Assembly: GCF_900105805.1 (NCBI RefSeq)
Contig: NZ_LT629788.1
Span: forward strand, 1,178,001-1,242,000
Direction of reading: 5' to 3'
DNA: 64,000 nucleotides
Source: Pseudomonas moraviensis
Lineage (GTDB): Bacteria > Pseudomonadota > Gammaproteobacteria > Pseudomonadales > Pseudomonadaceae
Below are positions 7,671 to 16,600 of the stretch, piece after piece; position 1 is the stretch's first letter; each line of letters begins with the position of its first letter. A program made the position numbers and the translations under genes. The notes under the pieces are model-generated. The model did not search any database. It worked only from the letters and a program-made list of their open reading frames with translations, and was not told the origin of the DNA.

Positions 7671-8408
7671 ATGAACACCAGCGATTTGCTCGAACAACTG
7701 CTGCGAGGCCAGGCCTCGGCGGGTCAACAACGTGGTGCTGCGGCCGGCGATGGCCTGGGCGGATTGCTTGGCGGCCTGTTGGGCGGTGGAGGGCAGACCC
7801 GCGCAGGTGCTGGCGCGGCTTCCGGCGGACTCGGCGGCTTGGGTGGGTTACTGGGAGGCTTGCTCGGTGGTGGCGGCTTGGGAAGTGCCTTGGGTGGCGG
7901 CAACCGAAGTCGTTCCGGCGGCACCCATTACGCGGCCCTCGCTTCGCTGGGCATGATGGCCTACCAGGCGTATCAAGCCTGGCAACGCAGCCAGGCCAGC
8001 AAGGCGCCGCCAGACCTGCCACAAACCGCCGACCTGCTCGCCGGCCCGCAAATCGAAACCCACAGCCACGCGGTGCTCCGCGCCTTGATCGCCGCCGCCA
8101 AGGCTGACGGGCGTATCGACGACGCAGAGAAGCACCTGATCAGCAGCGAAATCGGCAAACACACTGCGGATCCGCAGTTGCAGCAATGGCTCGACGCCGA
8201 AGTCGCCAAACCGCTGGATCCCAGCGAAGTAGCGCAGTCTGCGGACGGCGACCCGGCCGTGGCCGCGGAAATGTATCTGGCCAGCGTGATGCTGGTGGAC
8301 GACCAACAGGATGCCGAACGCAGCTATCTGGATGAACTGGCCGCAGCGTTGCGGATTGATCCCGAACTGCAGGTGCATCTGGAACAGCAGGCCAAAGGGC
8401 AAGCCTGA
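7671..8408 (+). CDS. DUF533/TerB-fold membrane-associated protein
   Basis: A 245-residue protein. The start at 7671 (ATGAACACCAGC) is set by protein similarity; the longer frame upstream has no family match. Residues 18-85 are extremely glycine-rich with GGLGGLLGGLLGG-type blocks. A short YQAYQAWQ segment follows, then a helical C-terminal domain (HSHAVLRALIAAAKADGRID, LISSEIGKH, YLASVMLVDDQQDAERSYLDEL) characteristic of DUF533 and the TerB fold. These proteins are widespread in Proteobacteria and of unknown biochemical function. The gene borders the REPIN tandem array. Confidence 0.88.
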   Translation: MNTSDLLEQLLRGQASAGQQRGAAAGDGLGGLLGGLLGGGGQTRAGAGAASGGLGGLGGLLGGLLGGGGLGSALGGGNRSRSGGTHYAALASLGMMAYQAYQAWQRSQASKAPPDLPQTADLLAGPQIETHSHAVLRALIAAAKADGRIDDAEKHLISSEIGKHTADPQLQQWLDAEVAKPLDPSEVAQSADGDPAVAAEMYLASVMLVDDQQDAERSYLDELAAALRIDPELQVHLEQQAKGQA

Positions 8409-8421
8409 CCCAACGTCAAAA

Positions 8422-9371
8422 GATCGCAGCCTTCGGCAGCTCCTACATTTGAAATACGGTGCAACCGTAGGAGATGCCGAAGGCTGCGATCTTTTGTTCT
8501 TCAAAGCCAAATTGGGTAATCCGCCAAGCGCGCCACCAGACCGGCTCGCATGGTGTTCCTGCCCGCAAGGAGTGTAGCGTTTTCAAACATAAGAGATCGC
8601 AGCCTTCGGCAGCTCCTGCATTTGAAATACAGTGCAACCGTAGGAGCTGCCGAAGGCTGCGATCTTTTGATCTTCAAAGCCAAATTGGGTAATCCCCCAA
8701 GCGCGCCACCAGACCGGCTCGCATGGTGTTCCTGCCCGCAAAGAGTGTGGCGTTTTCAAACATAAGAGATCGCAGCCTTCGGCAGCTCCTACATTTGAAA
8801 TACGGTGCAACCGTAGGAGCTGCCGAAGGCTGCGATCTTTTGATCTTCAAAGCCAAATTGAGTAATCCCCCAAGCGCGCCACCAGGCCGGCTCGCATGCT
8901 GTCCTGCCTGCACAGAGTGCGGCGTTTTCAGAGTAAAAGATCGCAGCCTTCGGCAGCTCCTGCATTTGAAATACGGTGCAACCGTAGGAGCTGCCGAAGG
9001 CTGCGATCTTTTGATCTTCAGAGCCAGATTGCGTCCCACAGCGGGTAGTCCCCGAGACGCGCCACCAGACCGGCCAGCATGCTGTTCCTGCCTGCTCAGA
9101 GTGCGGCGTTCTCAAAATAAAAGATCGCAGCCTTCGGCAGCTCCTACATTTGAAATACGGTGCAACCGTAGGAGCTGCCGAAGGCTGCGATCTTTTGATC
9201 TTCAAAGCCAAATTGGGTAATCCCCCAGGCGCGCCACCAGACCGGCTCGCATGGTGTCCTGCCTGCACAGAGTGCGGCGTTCTCAAAATAAAAGATCGCA
9301 GCCTTCGGCAGCTCCTGCATTTGAAATACGGTGCAACCGTAGGAGCTGCCGAAGGCTGCGATCTTTTGATC
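8422..9371. repeat. six-unit tandem array of type B REPINs alternating with RAYT 3'-end copies
   Basis: Six palindromic REPINs begin (GATCGCAGCCTTCGGCAGCT) at 8422, 8595, 8768, 8939, 9123 and 9294, so the period is 173, 173, 171, 184 and 171 bp. Each is about 78 bp: two inverted REPs around a loop close to ATTTGAAATACGGTGCAACC. The roughly 95-bp segment after each of the first five is not unique spacer. Read leftward it encodes a version of the C terminus of the adjacent RAYT, for example RAGLVARLGDYPIWL then stop. The segment after the sixth REPIN is the true end of the RAYT gene. The array is therefore repeated duplication of [REPIN + last ~30 RAYT codons]. Confidence 0.93.
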
Positions 9372-9372
9372 T

Positions 9373-9831
9373 TCAAAGCCAGATTGCGTCCCACAGCGGG
9401 TAGTCCCCGAGGCGCGCCACCAGACCGGCTCGCACAGGATTCTTGACGACATAGAGCGCAGCGGCTTTGAGATCTTCATCCCGCCTCAAGGCGCGGTCGT
9501 AATAACCTCGCTGCCATAATTGTCCCTGGCGCCCATGTCTTCGATTGTATGCCTGGCAACTTCGCGATTTGACGCGACACATCAAATCTGCAAGCGAACC
9601 CTTATCAAGCGCAACGAGCCAATGCAGATGGTCTGGCATGACGACCCAAGCCAGAGAGGTAGCTAACCCGGCTTCACTGCACCGTCTCAACTCGTTGACC
9701 AGCAATCTACCGTCGTGCCAGTTGGTGAAAACACGCTCGCGTTGATTGACCACTGCTGTAAGCAGATAAATTCTTCCGGTTTCAGAGTACCGACCCTTTC
9801 GCAGACGACAGGCTTTTGCAGCAGCAGGCAT
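9373..9831 (-). CDS. REP-associated tyrosine transposase (RAYT)
   Basis: A 152-residue single-strand DNA transposase of the Y1/IS200-like family that acts on REP sequences. The HUH metal-binding motif is visible as MPDHLHWLV (about residues 63-71). The likely catalytic tyrosine is in WQRGYYDRALR, and the family-typical ending NPVRAGLVARLGDYPLW is present. The frame is intact. Immediately downstream of its stop lies the sixth type B REPIN, which identifies that REP family as its likely substrate. The last ~30 codons recur five more times in the array beyond. No REP is seen on its 5' side. Family known role: maintenance and spread of REPINs; usually single-copy and vertically inherited. Confidence 0.92.
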   Translation of the reverse strand: MPAAAKACRLRKGRYSETGRIYLLTAVVNQRERVFTNWHDGRLLVNELRRCSEAGLATSLAWVVMPDHLHWLVALDKGSLADLMCRVKSRSCQAYNRRHGRQGQLWQRGYYDRALRRDEDLKAAALYVVKNPVRAGLVARLGDYPLWDAIWL

Positions 9832-9920
9832 TCCATTGCCTCCCTTTCAAGATCCTGAAAAAACCTTAGCGTCTGCACCGTGTTTAGCCAGCCCAGGCAA
9901 TTACTGGATGTGTCGTTACA

Positions 9921-9954
9921 AGCCCCGGCCGCTCCATCCGTCCGGGGCTTTTTT
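9921..9954 (+). terminator. rho-independent terminator-like hairpin
   Basis: AGCCCCGG pairs with CCGGGGCT around a 13-nt loop, followed by TTTTTT on the + strand. No + strand gene is recognisable just upstream (the RAYT gene is on the other strand). It may end an unannotated small RNA from about 9835-9920, or act as a leftover terminator before ligD. Confidence 0.75.
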
Positions 9955-10025
9955 ACGTCGATTGAATTTTTCCGCCGCCGTGTCGCTCTTCTGCATAACA
10001 GAACCCGTCTGCCATCGGTGTGCTC

Positions 10026-12665
10026 ATGAACAGGAACCTCGACGATTACAACCGCATGCGTGATTTTTCCGCGACTTCGGAACCGGCTGCGGTCAAGCGC
10101 CCGGGGCGCAAGTCTGCCAAGGATCATGCTTTGCAGTTCTGCATCCAGAAGCACGATGCTTCGCACCTGCATTACGACTTTCGCCTGGAACTCGATGGCG
10201 CGCTGAAGAGCTGGGCGGTGCCGAAGGGGCCGTCGCTGGATCCCAAGGTCAAGCGCCTGGCGATCCATGTCGAGGATCATCCGCTCGATTACGCGACGTT
10301 CGAGGGCAGCATTCCCGAGGGGCATTACGGCGCGGGCGATGTGATCGTCTGGGATCGCGGCGTGTGGATTCCGCTGGAGGATCCGCACAAGGCCTATGCC
10401 AAGGGTCGGCTCAAGTTCGAGTTGCAGGGCGAGAAGCTCGGCGGCGTGTGGAATCTGGTACGCACGCACATGCCGGGCAAGAAAGAACAATGGTTTCTGA
10501 TCAAGCATCAAGACAATGCCGCGCGCCCGCAGGATGACTTCGACGTGCTGGTCGCCGAACCCGACAGCGTGCTCAGTGAGCGCACGATTGTCGGCAAACC
10601 CACGCTCGCCGCCGAACAGGCCAAACCGCTGAAGAAGGCCCCGGCCAAGCCACGCAAACAGGCGTCTGGACAGCTTAATGGCGCGCGCAAGGCCAAGCTG
10701 CCGGCGTTGATCAAACCGGAACTGGCCACATTGGTCGATAGCGCGCCAGAAGGGCAGTGGAGCTACGAGATCAAGTTCGATGGCTATCGGATCATGGCGC
10801 GGATCGATCACGATGAGGTGCAGCTGTTTACCCGCAATGGCCACGACTGGACGCATAAACTGCCGCAGCAGGCCAAGGCGCTGGCGGCACTGGGCCTTGA
10901 ATCGGCGTGGCTTGACGGCGAAATGGTCGTGGCCAACGAGCAGGGTGTGCCGGATTTTCAGGCGCTGCAAAATGCCTTCGATGCCGGACGCAGCGGCAAC
11001 ATCGTTTATTACCTGTTCGACGTGCCGTACCTCAACGGCGTCGACCTGCGTGATGTTCCGGTCGAAGAGCGGCGTGCGGCGCTGAGCACGATCCTTGGCG
11101 CACAGAAAGATTCTTCACCGCTGCGCTTCTCCGAAGCCTTCGAAGAAACTCCCGACGCACTGCTCAACAGCGCCTGCCAGATGCAGATGGAAGGCCTGAT
11201 CGGCAAGCGCCTCGGTTCGCCCTACGTGTCGCGGCGCAGTGGCGACTGGATCAAGCTCAAATGCAAGCATCGGCAAGAGTTCGTCATCGTTGGCTATACC
11301 GATCCGAAAGGTGCGCGCAGTGCCTTCGGTGCTTTGCTGCTCGGTCTGCACGACGGTGACAGCGGCGAGTTGCGCTATGCCGGCAAGGTTGGCACCGGGT
11401 TCAACGAAACCACGTTGAAAAGCATCCTCGCCCAGCTCAAGCCGCTACAGACCAAAAGCGCTGCGGTGGTCAATCCGCCCAGTGGTTTCGAGGCCAAGGG
11501 CGTGCACTGGCTGAAACCGAAATTGCTGGCGGAGGTGGCGTTCGCCGAGATGACCAAGGACGGCTCGGTGCGGCACGCCGTGTTCCATGGTTTGCGCGAT
11601 GACAAACCGGCCAAGGACATTACAGAGGAGCGAGCGAAGCCTGTGAAAGCTGCCAAGTCTGAAAAATCCGAGAAGACCGAAAAAACCAAAACCACCGAAA
11701 AAACCAAAACCGCCGCCAAACAACCAGCGAAGAAAACCGCCGCCAGCAAAGCCGAAACCGCACCGTCGCAGGCGGGGCTGGCCGGCGGCAAGGTGCGCAT
11801 CACGCACCCGGATCGGGTGATCGATGCAGTCAGCGGCACCACCAAGATGCAACTGGCGCAGTATTACGCCAGCGTTGCTGAACACATCCTCCCGCAACTC
11901 AAGGATCGCCCCGTGGCATTGGTGCGCGCACCGGATGGCATTGCCGGCGAACTGTTCTTTCAGAAGAACGCCGAACGCCTGGCCATCCCCGGGATTTCGA
12001 CACTGGACAAGGACGTCACCGGCCAGCCAGTGATGATGATCAACAATCCCGAAGCGCTGGTCGGCGCGGTGCAGATGAGCACGGTGGAGCTGCACACCTG
12101 GAACGCCACGACGGTGGATCTGGACAAGCCCGATCGCTTCGTCCTCGACCTCGACCCGGATCCGGCGTTGCCATGGAAAAGCATGGTAGAAGCCACCGCG
12201 CTGACTCTCACCGTGCTCGATGAACTGGGACTCAAAGCCTTCCTGAAAACCAGTGGCGGCAAAGGCATTCACCTGGTGGTGCCCTTGACGCGCAAGCACG
12301 GCTGGGACGAAGTGAAGGACTTCAGTCACGCCATCGTCAGCCACATGGCCAAGTTGCTGCCGGATCGTATTTCGGCGGTGTCCGGACCGAAAAACCGTGT
12401 CGGGCGGATCTTTATCGATTACCTGCGCAACGGCCTCGGCGCCACCACCATCTGCGCCTATGCCGCACGGGCGCGGGAAGGCATGCCGGTTTCCGTGCCG
12501 CTGTACCGAGAGGAGGTCGCGGAAATCAAGGGCGGTAATCACTGGAACATTTACAACGTGCACGAGCGTCTGACCGAAGTCGGCGATGAGCCTTGGGCGG
12601 ACATGAAGAAAACCCGTCAGACCATTACCGCCGAGATGCGCAAGCGCGTCGGTATGAAAAAGTGA
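10026..12665 (+). CDS. ligD: DNA ligase D (phosphoesterase-ligase-polymerase)
   Basis: An 879-residue multidomain enzyme of bacterial non-homologous end joining. Order: N-terminal 3'-phosphoesterase domain (HLHYDFRLELDG near residues 47-58; EGHYGAGDVIVWD); ATP-dependent ligase domain with nucleotidyl-accepting Lys250 in YEIKFDGYRIMAR and an OB-fold (EFVIVGYTDPKG); a Lys/Ala/Thr-rich linker at about residues 540-580; and a primase-polymerase domain with the metal-binding DLDPDPAL near residue 708, TSGGKGIHLVVPL and DYLRNGLGATTICAYAAR. This is the Pseudomonas-type domain order. A GTG six bases upstream is an alternative start. No ku gene is in the window. The gene ends base-to-base against the convergent downstream gene. 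Confidence 0.97.
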   Translation: MNRNLDDYNRMRDFSATSEPAAVKRPGRKSAKDHALQFCIQKHDASHLHYDFRLELDGALKSWAVPKGPSLDPKVKRLAIHVEDHPLDYATFEGSIPEGHYGAGDVIVWDRGVWIPLEDPHKAYAKGRLKFELQGEKLGGVWNLVRTHMPGKKEQWFLIKHQDNAARPQDDFDVLVAEPDSVLSERTIVGKPTLAAEQAKPLKKAPAKPRKQASGQLNGARKAKLPALIKPELATLVDSAPEGQWSYEIKFDGYRIMARIDHDEVQLFTRNGHDWTHKLPQQAKALAALGLESAWLDGEMVVANEQGVPDFQALQNAFDAGRSGNIVYYLFDVPYLNGVDLRDVPVEERRAALSTILGAQKDSSPLRFSEAFEETPDALLNSACQMQMEGLIGKRLGSPYVSRRSGDWIKLKCKHRQEFVIVGYTDPKGARSAFGALLLGLHDGDSGELRYAGKVGTGFNETTLKSILAQLKPLQTKSAAVVNPPSGFEAKGVHWLKPKLLAEVAFAEMTKDGSVRHAVFHGLRDDKPAKDITEERAKPVKAAKSEKSEKTEKTKTTEKTKTAAKQPAKKTAASKAETAPSQAGLAGGKVRITHPDRVIDAVSGTTKMQLAQYYASVAEHILPQLKDRPVALVRAPDGIAGELFFQKNAERLAIPGISTLDKDVTGQPVMMINNPEALVGAVQMSTVELHTWNATTVDLDKPDRFVLDLDPDPALPWKSMVEATALTLTVLDELGLKAFLKTSGGKGIHLVVPLTRKHGWDEVKDFSHAIVSHMAKLLPDRISAVSGPKNRVGRIFIDYLRNGLGATTICAYAARAREGMPVSVPLYREEVAEIKGGNHWNIYNVHERLTEVGDEPWADMKKTRQTITAEMRKRVGMKK

Positions 12666-13079
12666 TCAGGTGTCGCGCAGCAAGTCGTGGGCGTTGAGCA
12701 GTTCGAAGGCGATTTGCGGGTGGTTTTCCAGACCCTTGCGAATCGCCGCCGGGATTGCCGCACGGGTTTTTCGACACAGGCCCGGCAAGTCGTCAATCTG
12801 AATGGCAATGCCGCGCATGGTGCGTACCTCGTTGAAACCCGGTGCGACGTCGACGCGGATGCCCAACTGCTCATACATGCGCTGTTGCAGACGTTTGAGG
12901 TCGTCGAGGTCTTTGAGTTGTTCGAGACGCGCCAGGAGGATTTTTTCCTCTGCGCGAGTCAGGCGCAGGATGCGCAGATCCGCTCCGGGCGTTTCAAGCA
13001 AGGGATCGCGCCCGCAGATGCAGGCGCCGGGTGGGCAGGGTGAGCGCAAGGGCACGGTGGTCGTCATGGCCTCCATCAT
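12666..13079 (-). CDS. conserved hypothetical protein with Cys-rich N terminus
   Basis: A 137-residue cytoplasmic protein conserved in Pseudomonas. The N terminus carries a compact cysteine motif (CPPGACICGRDPLL) that could bind metal. The rest is helical and charged (LTRAEEKILLARLEQL, LQQRMYEQLGIRVDV) and ends LLNAHDLLRDT. A start at 13067 (MTTTVPL) is also possible; the only GGAGG box there is too close to that ATG to decide. The stop codon directly abuts the ligD stop, with no intergenic base. Function unknown. Confidence 0.72.
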   Translation of the reverse strand: MMEAMTTTVPLRSPCPPGACICGRDPLLETPGADLRILRLTRAEEKILLARLEQLKDLDDLKRLQQRMYEQLGIRVDVAPGFNEVRTMRGIAIQIDDLPGLCRKTRAAIPAAIRKGLENHPQIAFELLNAHDLLRDT

Positions 13080-13147
13080 AGAGGCCGTCGGACGTTTTTG
13101 CCTATGCGCACTCAGCGGCCGTCCATCGGCCGCTGTATCCCTCGTGA

Positions 13148-13462
13148 CTACTGCTGCACGCCTTCGTATTGCACCAGAATGGCGTTGGCCAGGTCTTCGT
13201 CGCTGGCGTTCAAGCCAGGGTTGGCCTGACGCACCTGTTGCAGTACCGACTCAAGATAAACCCCACGAATGGCTCCACCGCTGGCGACAAAGGCAGACAC
13301 GTCGTCACGGGCCGGAATCACCATTTTGTCATCCTTGAAGGTCGAGTACAGCGACGCGGAGACACCTGCCGAAGTGGCGACGTCACCCGCATCAACACGG
13401 GCCAGCGCCGAACCGACCGGCAGGCAAAGCATTAGAGAAGAAATCAGGACTAACTTGCGCAT
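13148..13462 (-). CDS. secreted DUF2388 protein
   Basis: A 104-residue protein with a signal peptide (MRKLVLISSLMLCLPVGSALA). The start at 13462 is supported by GGAGGAA seven bases upstream. The mature region (TSAGVSASLYSTFKDDKMVIPARDDVSAFVASGG, split here as TSAGVSASLYSTF and DDVSAFVASGG) matches DUF2388, a periplasmic family largely restricted to Pseudomonas and of unknown function; members often occur as several paralogues per genome. Stands alone between the ligD-side hypothetical gene and sodC. Confidence 0.85.
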   Translation of the reverse strand: MRKLVLISSLMLCLPVGSALARVDAGDVATSAGVSASLYSTFKDDKMVIPARDDVSAFVASGGAIRGVYLESVLQQVRQANPGLNASDEDLANAILVQYEGVQQ

Positions 13463-13588
13463 GACGTGTTCCTCCACAAGCGCGAAGCAAAAAGAGAAGG
13501 GACTACATAGCTTCAGAGATAATCGGCGCGCCGGAGTTCCGTGAGCGGAAAAAAGCCTTGGGGCAGGGCATTATCCCGCTCATTCGGA

Positions 13589-14110
13589 TCAGATCACCCC
13601 GCACGCCATGCGATCGCCGCCACCGCCCAGTGGCTTGGGCATGTCGGAATGGTTATCGCCGCCGGCGTGAATCATCAGGGCGTGGCCCTTGATCTCGGAG
13701 ATTTTCTTCAGACGCGGCGCCAGCACCGGGTAGTTGGCGACACCCTCGGCCGTGACATACACCGCCGGCAGGTCACCCAGATGCCCATCGGCGTACGGGC
13801 CAAGATGCTTGCCGGTTTTCGCCGGATCGAAGTGTCCGCCAGCGGCCAGTGCCGCGCCTTTGACCCCGTCCTTGGTGCCCGCTTCGCAGCTGCCGTTTTC
13901 ATGAACATGGAAACCGTGAATGCCGGCCGGCAATGATTTCAGCTCGGGCGTGAACAGCAGACCGTAAGGCGTTTCGCTGACCGTGACCGAACCGATCGCC
14001 TGCGGCGCACCGTCGGCGCTGACCAGATTGATCGCGACTTTCTCCGTTGCCGCCTGTGCGGTGCCGATTGCCAGGGTGCCGAGCAGACCAAACCACAGTG
14101 CGCGTTTCAT
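13589..14110 (-). CDS. sodC: periplasmic Cu/Zn superoxide dismutase
   Basis: A 173-residue enzyme that dismutates superoxide in the periplasm. Signal peptide 1-21 (GTAQA). Copper ligands His68 and His70 (HGFHVHENG), bridging His93 (GGHFDP), zinc ligands His102, His110 and Asp113 (KHLGPYADGHLGDLP) and copper ligand His148 (MIHAGGDNHSD) are all present. The disulfide pair is Cys75/Cys170. The ending GGGGDRMACGVI is canonical. The start at 14110 has an upstream AAGGAAA box. Complete and apparently functional; no coupled partner gene nearby. Confidence 0.97.
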   Translation of the reverse strand: MKRALWFGLLGTLAIGTAQAATEKVAINLVSADGAPQAIGSVTVSETPYGLLFTPELKSLPAGIHGFHVHENGSCEAGTKDGVKGAALAAGGHFDPAKTGKHLGPYADGHLGDLPAVYVTAEGVANYPVLAPRLKKISEIKGHALMIHAGGDNHSDMPKPLGGGGDRMACGVI

Positions 14111-14353
14111 AAGCGTTTCCTTCAGCTGCATGAATGTTCGAAGCGCTGGATTGATAGCCTGCCGGGGTTAACCGGCGATGAAGGCGTTATCCAGCGGTGG
14201 TGCAAGGTGTGACTGGCCGCTCGATCCAAAAGTTTTGCCGGATTCAAGTCGCCGCTGACATCAGCCGATACGCTCTGTGTCGGCAGTTCCATGCCAATAG
14301 GCTTAACTGAAATCCGACAAGCGCAATCCAGCGTGCCCACGGGAGATTCCAAG

Positions 14354-15967
14354 GTGTCGATCAAACTGCGTTTGGTGTTGCTGATTGCGACCAGCCTGCT
14401 GACAGCGCTGATCGTGAGTCTGGTCAGTTACGTCGGCAACCTGCGGATGGCCACGGCGGTCGGCGATAACACGGTGAGCATGAGCGCACTGCGCAATCAC
14501 ATGGAAGCCGACATGATGCACGACGCCCTGCGCGCCGACGTGTATTCGGCGATGTTGGTCGGCCTGGGCAAAGGCACCGGCGCCGCGACGGAAGTGCGTG
14601 ATTCGCTGGCCGAGCACGCCGGGCATTTTCGTGAAGTGCTGGATGACAACCTGAAACTGCCGATCAGCCCGCCGCTGCGCACGGCGCTGGAGCAGATCAA
14701 ACCGAGCCTCGACACCTATATCAAATCCGCCGAGCAGATTGTCGCCGTGGCGCTGGACAACCCCGACGCCGCGCAACAGCAACTCGGTCGATTCAGCACC
14801 GCGTTCAGCCAGCTCGAAGAACAGATGGCGACGCTCAGCGAGTTGATTGAAAGCAACACCCGGCAAACCAGCGAAGGCACTGAAGCGGCCATTCGCAATG
14901 CCAATCTCGCCCTCGGCGTCGTCCTGATCGCCAGTCTGTTGTTGCTGCTGATTCAGGGCCGCTGGGTGATGCGCAGCATCCTTGGGCCGCTGAAATCCGC
15001 CAGTCGCATCGCCGAAAGCATCGCCCATGGCAATCTCAGCGAGCCGATTGTCGAGCCTGGCGGCAAGGACGAAGCCAGTGCGTTGATCCGCACCCTGGCA
15101 ATCATGCAGCGTGACCTGCGCAACATGATCGACGTGGTCCGGCGCAACGCCCACGGTGTCAGTGGCATGAGCGAGCAACTCAGCCACGGCTGCCATCAGG
15201 TCGCCGACAGCAGCCAGCAACAAAGCGTTGCCGCCGGGACCATGGCCGCCGCTGCCAGCCAGATGACCGCCAGTATCGAAGAAATCACCCGCCACGCCGA
15301 ACGTGCCCTGAGCATGGCCAATCAGGCTGAGACTCTGGCCAAGCAGGGCGGCGGGGTGATTCACCAAGTGGTCAGCGACATGGACGACATCGCCCGCTCG
15401 GCGCAGCAGTCGGCGCAAGTGATCCGCACGCTGGATCAGGAATCCGAGGCAATCTTCAACATCATTCAGGTGATCAAGAGCATCGCCGACCAGACCAATC
15501 TGCTGGCGCTCAACGCGGCGATCGAGGCAGCACGGGCGGGTGAGCAGGGCCGTGGTTTTGCCGTGGTCGCCGATGAAGTGCGCAGTCTGGCCGCGCGCAC
15601 CAGCGCCTCGACCCAGGAGATCGCCACGATGGTCGCGCGCATTCAGAACAGCACGCGCGAGGCGGTCAGCAGCATGGAGGCGGGCGTGGCGCAGGTCGAC
15701 AAGGGCATGGCGGTGACGGCGGAAGTCGAGCGGGCGATTCGCGAAATCCTCGATGCGACGCTCAGCACCACGCAACTGGTCAATGACATCACTCGCACGA
15801 TTGGCGAACAGAGTATGGCCAGCAACGAAATCGCCCATCAGGTGGAGATGATTGCCGGGATGTCCGAAGGGAATAGCCGGGTGATCGGGCAGACGGCAAC
15901 GACTACGGATGAGTTGTCGGACCTGGCGGGGCAGTTGTCACGGTCGGTGGATCGGTTTCGGTTGTGA
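14354..15967 (+). CDS. methyl-accepting chemotaxis protein
   Basis: A 537-residue chemoreceptor with a GTG start at 14354 (GGGAG about 8 bases upstream); the upstream in-frame ATG has no family match. Membrane segment 1 at about 5-28, a helical periplasmic ligand domain to about 188, segment 2 at about 190-211 (VVLIASLLLLLIQG), HAMP, then the long cytoplasmic coiled coil. The conserved hairpin tip IADQTNLLALNAAIEAARAG falls near residue 376, followed by GRGFAVVADEVRSLA. The periplasmic domain looks like a four-helix-bundle sensor (conserved ALRADVYSAM), ligand unknown. No C-terminal CheR-binding pentapeptide is seen. Orphan receptor: no che genes nearby. Confidence 0.95.
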   Translation: MSIKLRLVLLIATSLLTALIVSLVSYVGNLRMATAVGDNTVSMSALRNHMEADMMHDALRADVYSAMLVGLGKGTGAATEVRDSLAEHAGHFREVLDDNLKLPISPPLRTALEQIKPSLDTYIKSAEQIVAVALDNPDAAQQQLGRFSTAFSQLEEQMATLSELIESNTRQTSEGTEAAIRNANLALGVVLIASLLLLLIQGRWVMRSILGPLKSASRIAESIAHGNLSEPIVEPGGKDEASALIRTLAIMQRDLRNMIDVVRRNAHGVSGMSEQLSHGCHQVADSSQQQSVAAGTMAAAASQMTASIEEITRHAERALSMANQAETLAKQGGGVIHQVVSDMDDIARSAQQSAQVIRTLDQESEAIFNIIQVIKSIADQTNLLALNAAIEAARAGEQGRGFAVVADEVRSLAARTSASTQEIATMVARIQNSTREAVSSMEAGVAQVDKGMAVTAEVERAIREILDATLSTTQLVNDITRTIGEQSMASNEIAHQVEMIAGMSEGNSRVIGQTATTTDELSDLAGQLSRSVDRFRL

Positions 15968-16000
15968 TTTTCAGGTGAGGGTTTTTGGTTGTCTGGACTG

Positions 16001-16105
16001 GCGCTATCGCGAGCAGGCTCACTCCTACAGGGGATTGGCGGTGTGAATGCGATCTGCGTTACGCCGCCGCCCCTTGTAGGAGTGAGCCTGCTCGCGATGA
16101 GGCCA
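16001..16105. repeat. pair of type A REPs in tail-to-tail order
   Basis: A reverse REP (GCGAGCAGGCTCACTCCTAC) is followed by a forward REP (GTAGGAGTGAGCCTGCTCGC). This is the opposite arrangement from the other type A pairs in the window, with a GC-rich loop containing GCCGCCGCCC. Confidence 0.88.
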
Positions 16106-16140
16106 GTTCAGGCTACATCTATCTCAGAGACTTACTTCAA

Positions 16141-16572
16141 TCAAAATTTGAACGCCTGTCGCCCCACCAACAACCATTTCCCGCCCTGTTTCTGCCAGAT
16201 CTGGAAGTTCTCGATCTCGGTGGGAATGACCTCGGTCCCCTTCAACGCCTGCGCGGAAAAGTGGTGGCGTACCAGCGCGGTATCGCCGGACAGGGTGATG
16301 GTCTGCTTTTGCATTTCGAGGGTCTTGAATGCGCTGCGACCGGTTTCGATGTCGGCGATGAATTCCTGCTTGTCCTGAATCTTGCCGCTGGAATGGCCGT
16401 AGGTCAGGTTCGGCGCGGTGAGGGCGTTCAGTTCGGCGATGTCTTTGTGCAGCATCGCCTGGGTCAGATGATCGACCGCTTGCGCCACTTGTTTTTCCGC
16501 TGGGGCAGGGGCGGCCATGGCGCAGGCGCTGAAGGCGCAGAACAAACCGATGAGGAGGCGGGACTTGGTCAT
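16141..16572 (-). CDS. secreted NTF2-like (SnoaL/DUF4440-type) protein
   Basis: A 143-residue protein with a signal peptide (MTKSRLLIGLFCAFSACAMA). The mature part is a single cone-shaped NTF2-like domain: helical VDHLTQAMLHKDIAELNAL, then strands LTYGHSSGKI, FKTLEMQKQTITLSGDTALV, and the closing IWQKQGGKWLLVGRQAFKF. Such proteins act as small-ligand-binding or enzyme domains, but the substrate is not predictable. It stands alone on the minus strand; an 8-bp inverted repeat just upstream (16601-16627) may control it. Confidence 0.85.
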   Translation of the reverse strand: MTKSRLLIGLFCAFSACAMAAPAPAEKQVAQAVDHLTQAMLHKDIAELNALTAPNLTYGHSSGKIQDKQEFIADIETGRSAFKTLEMQKQTITLSGDTALVRHHFSAQALKGTEVIPTEIENFQIWQKQGGKWLLVGRQAFKF

Positions 16573-16600
16573 GTTGTTTCCTTGTTGTTATTGGATGGAA

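Noticed and set aside
8422..9371. CRISPR-like regular repeats
   Set aside because: Repeats are ~78-bp palindromes with gaps that are copies of one another and of the RAYT gene end; no cas genes. It is a REPIN array.
9687..10970. 427-codon minus-strand frame over the start of ligD
   Set aside because: Overlaps ligD and the RAYT gene antisense; no recognisable domain.
14303..15838. 511-codon open frame on the minus strand
   Set aside because: Shadow of the chemoreceptor gene.
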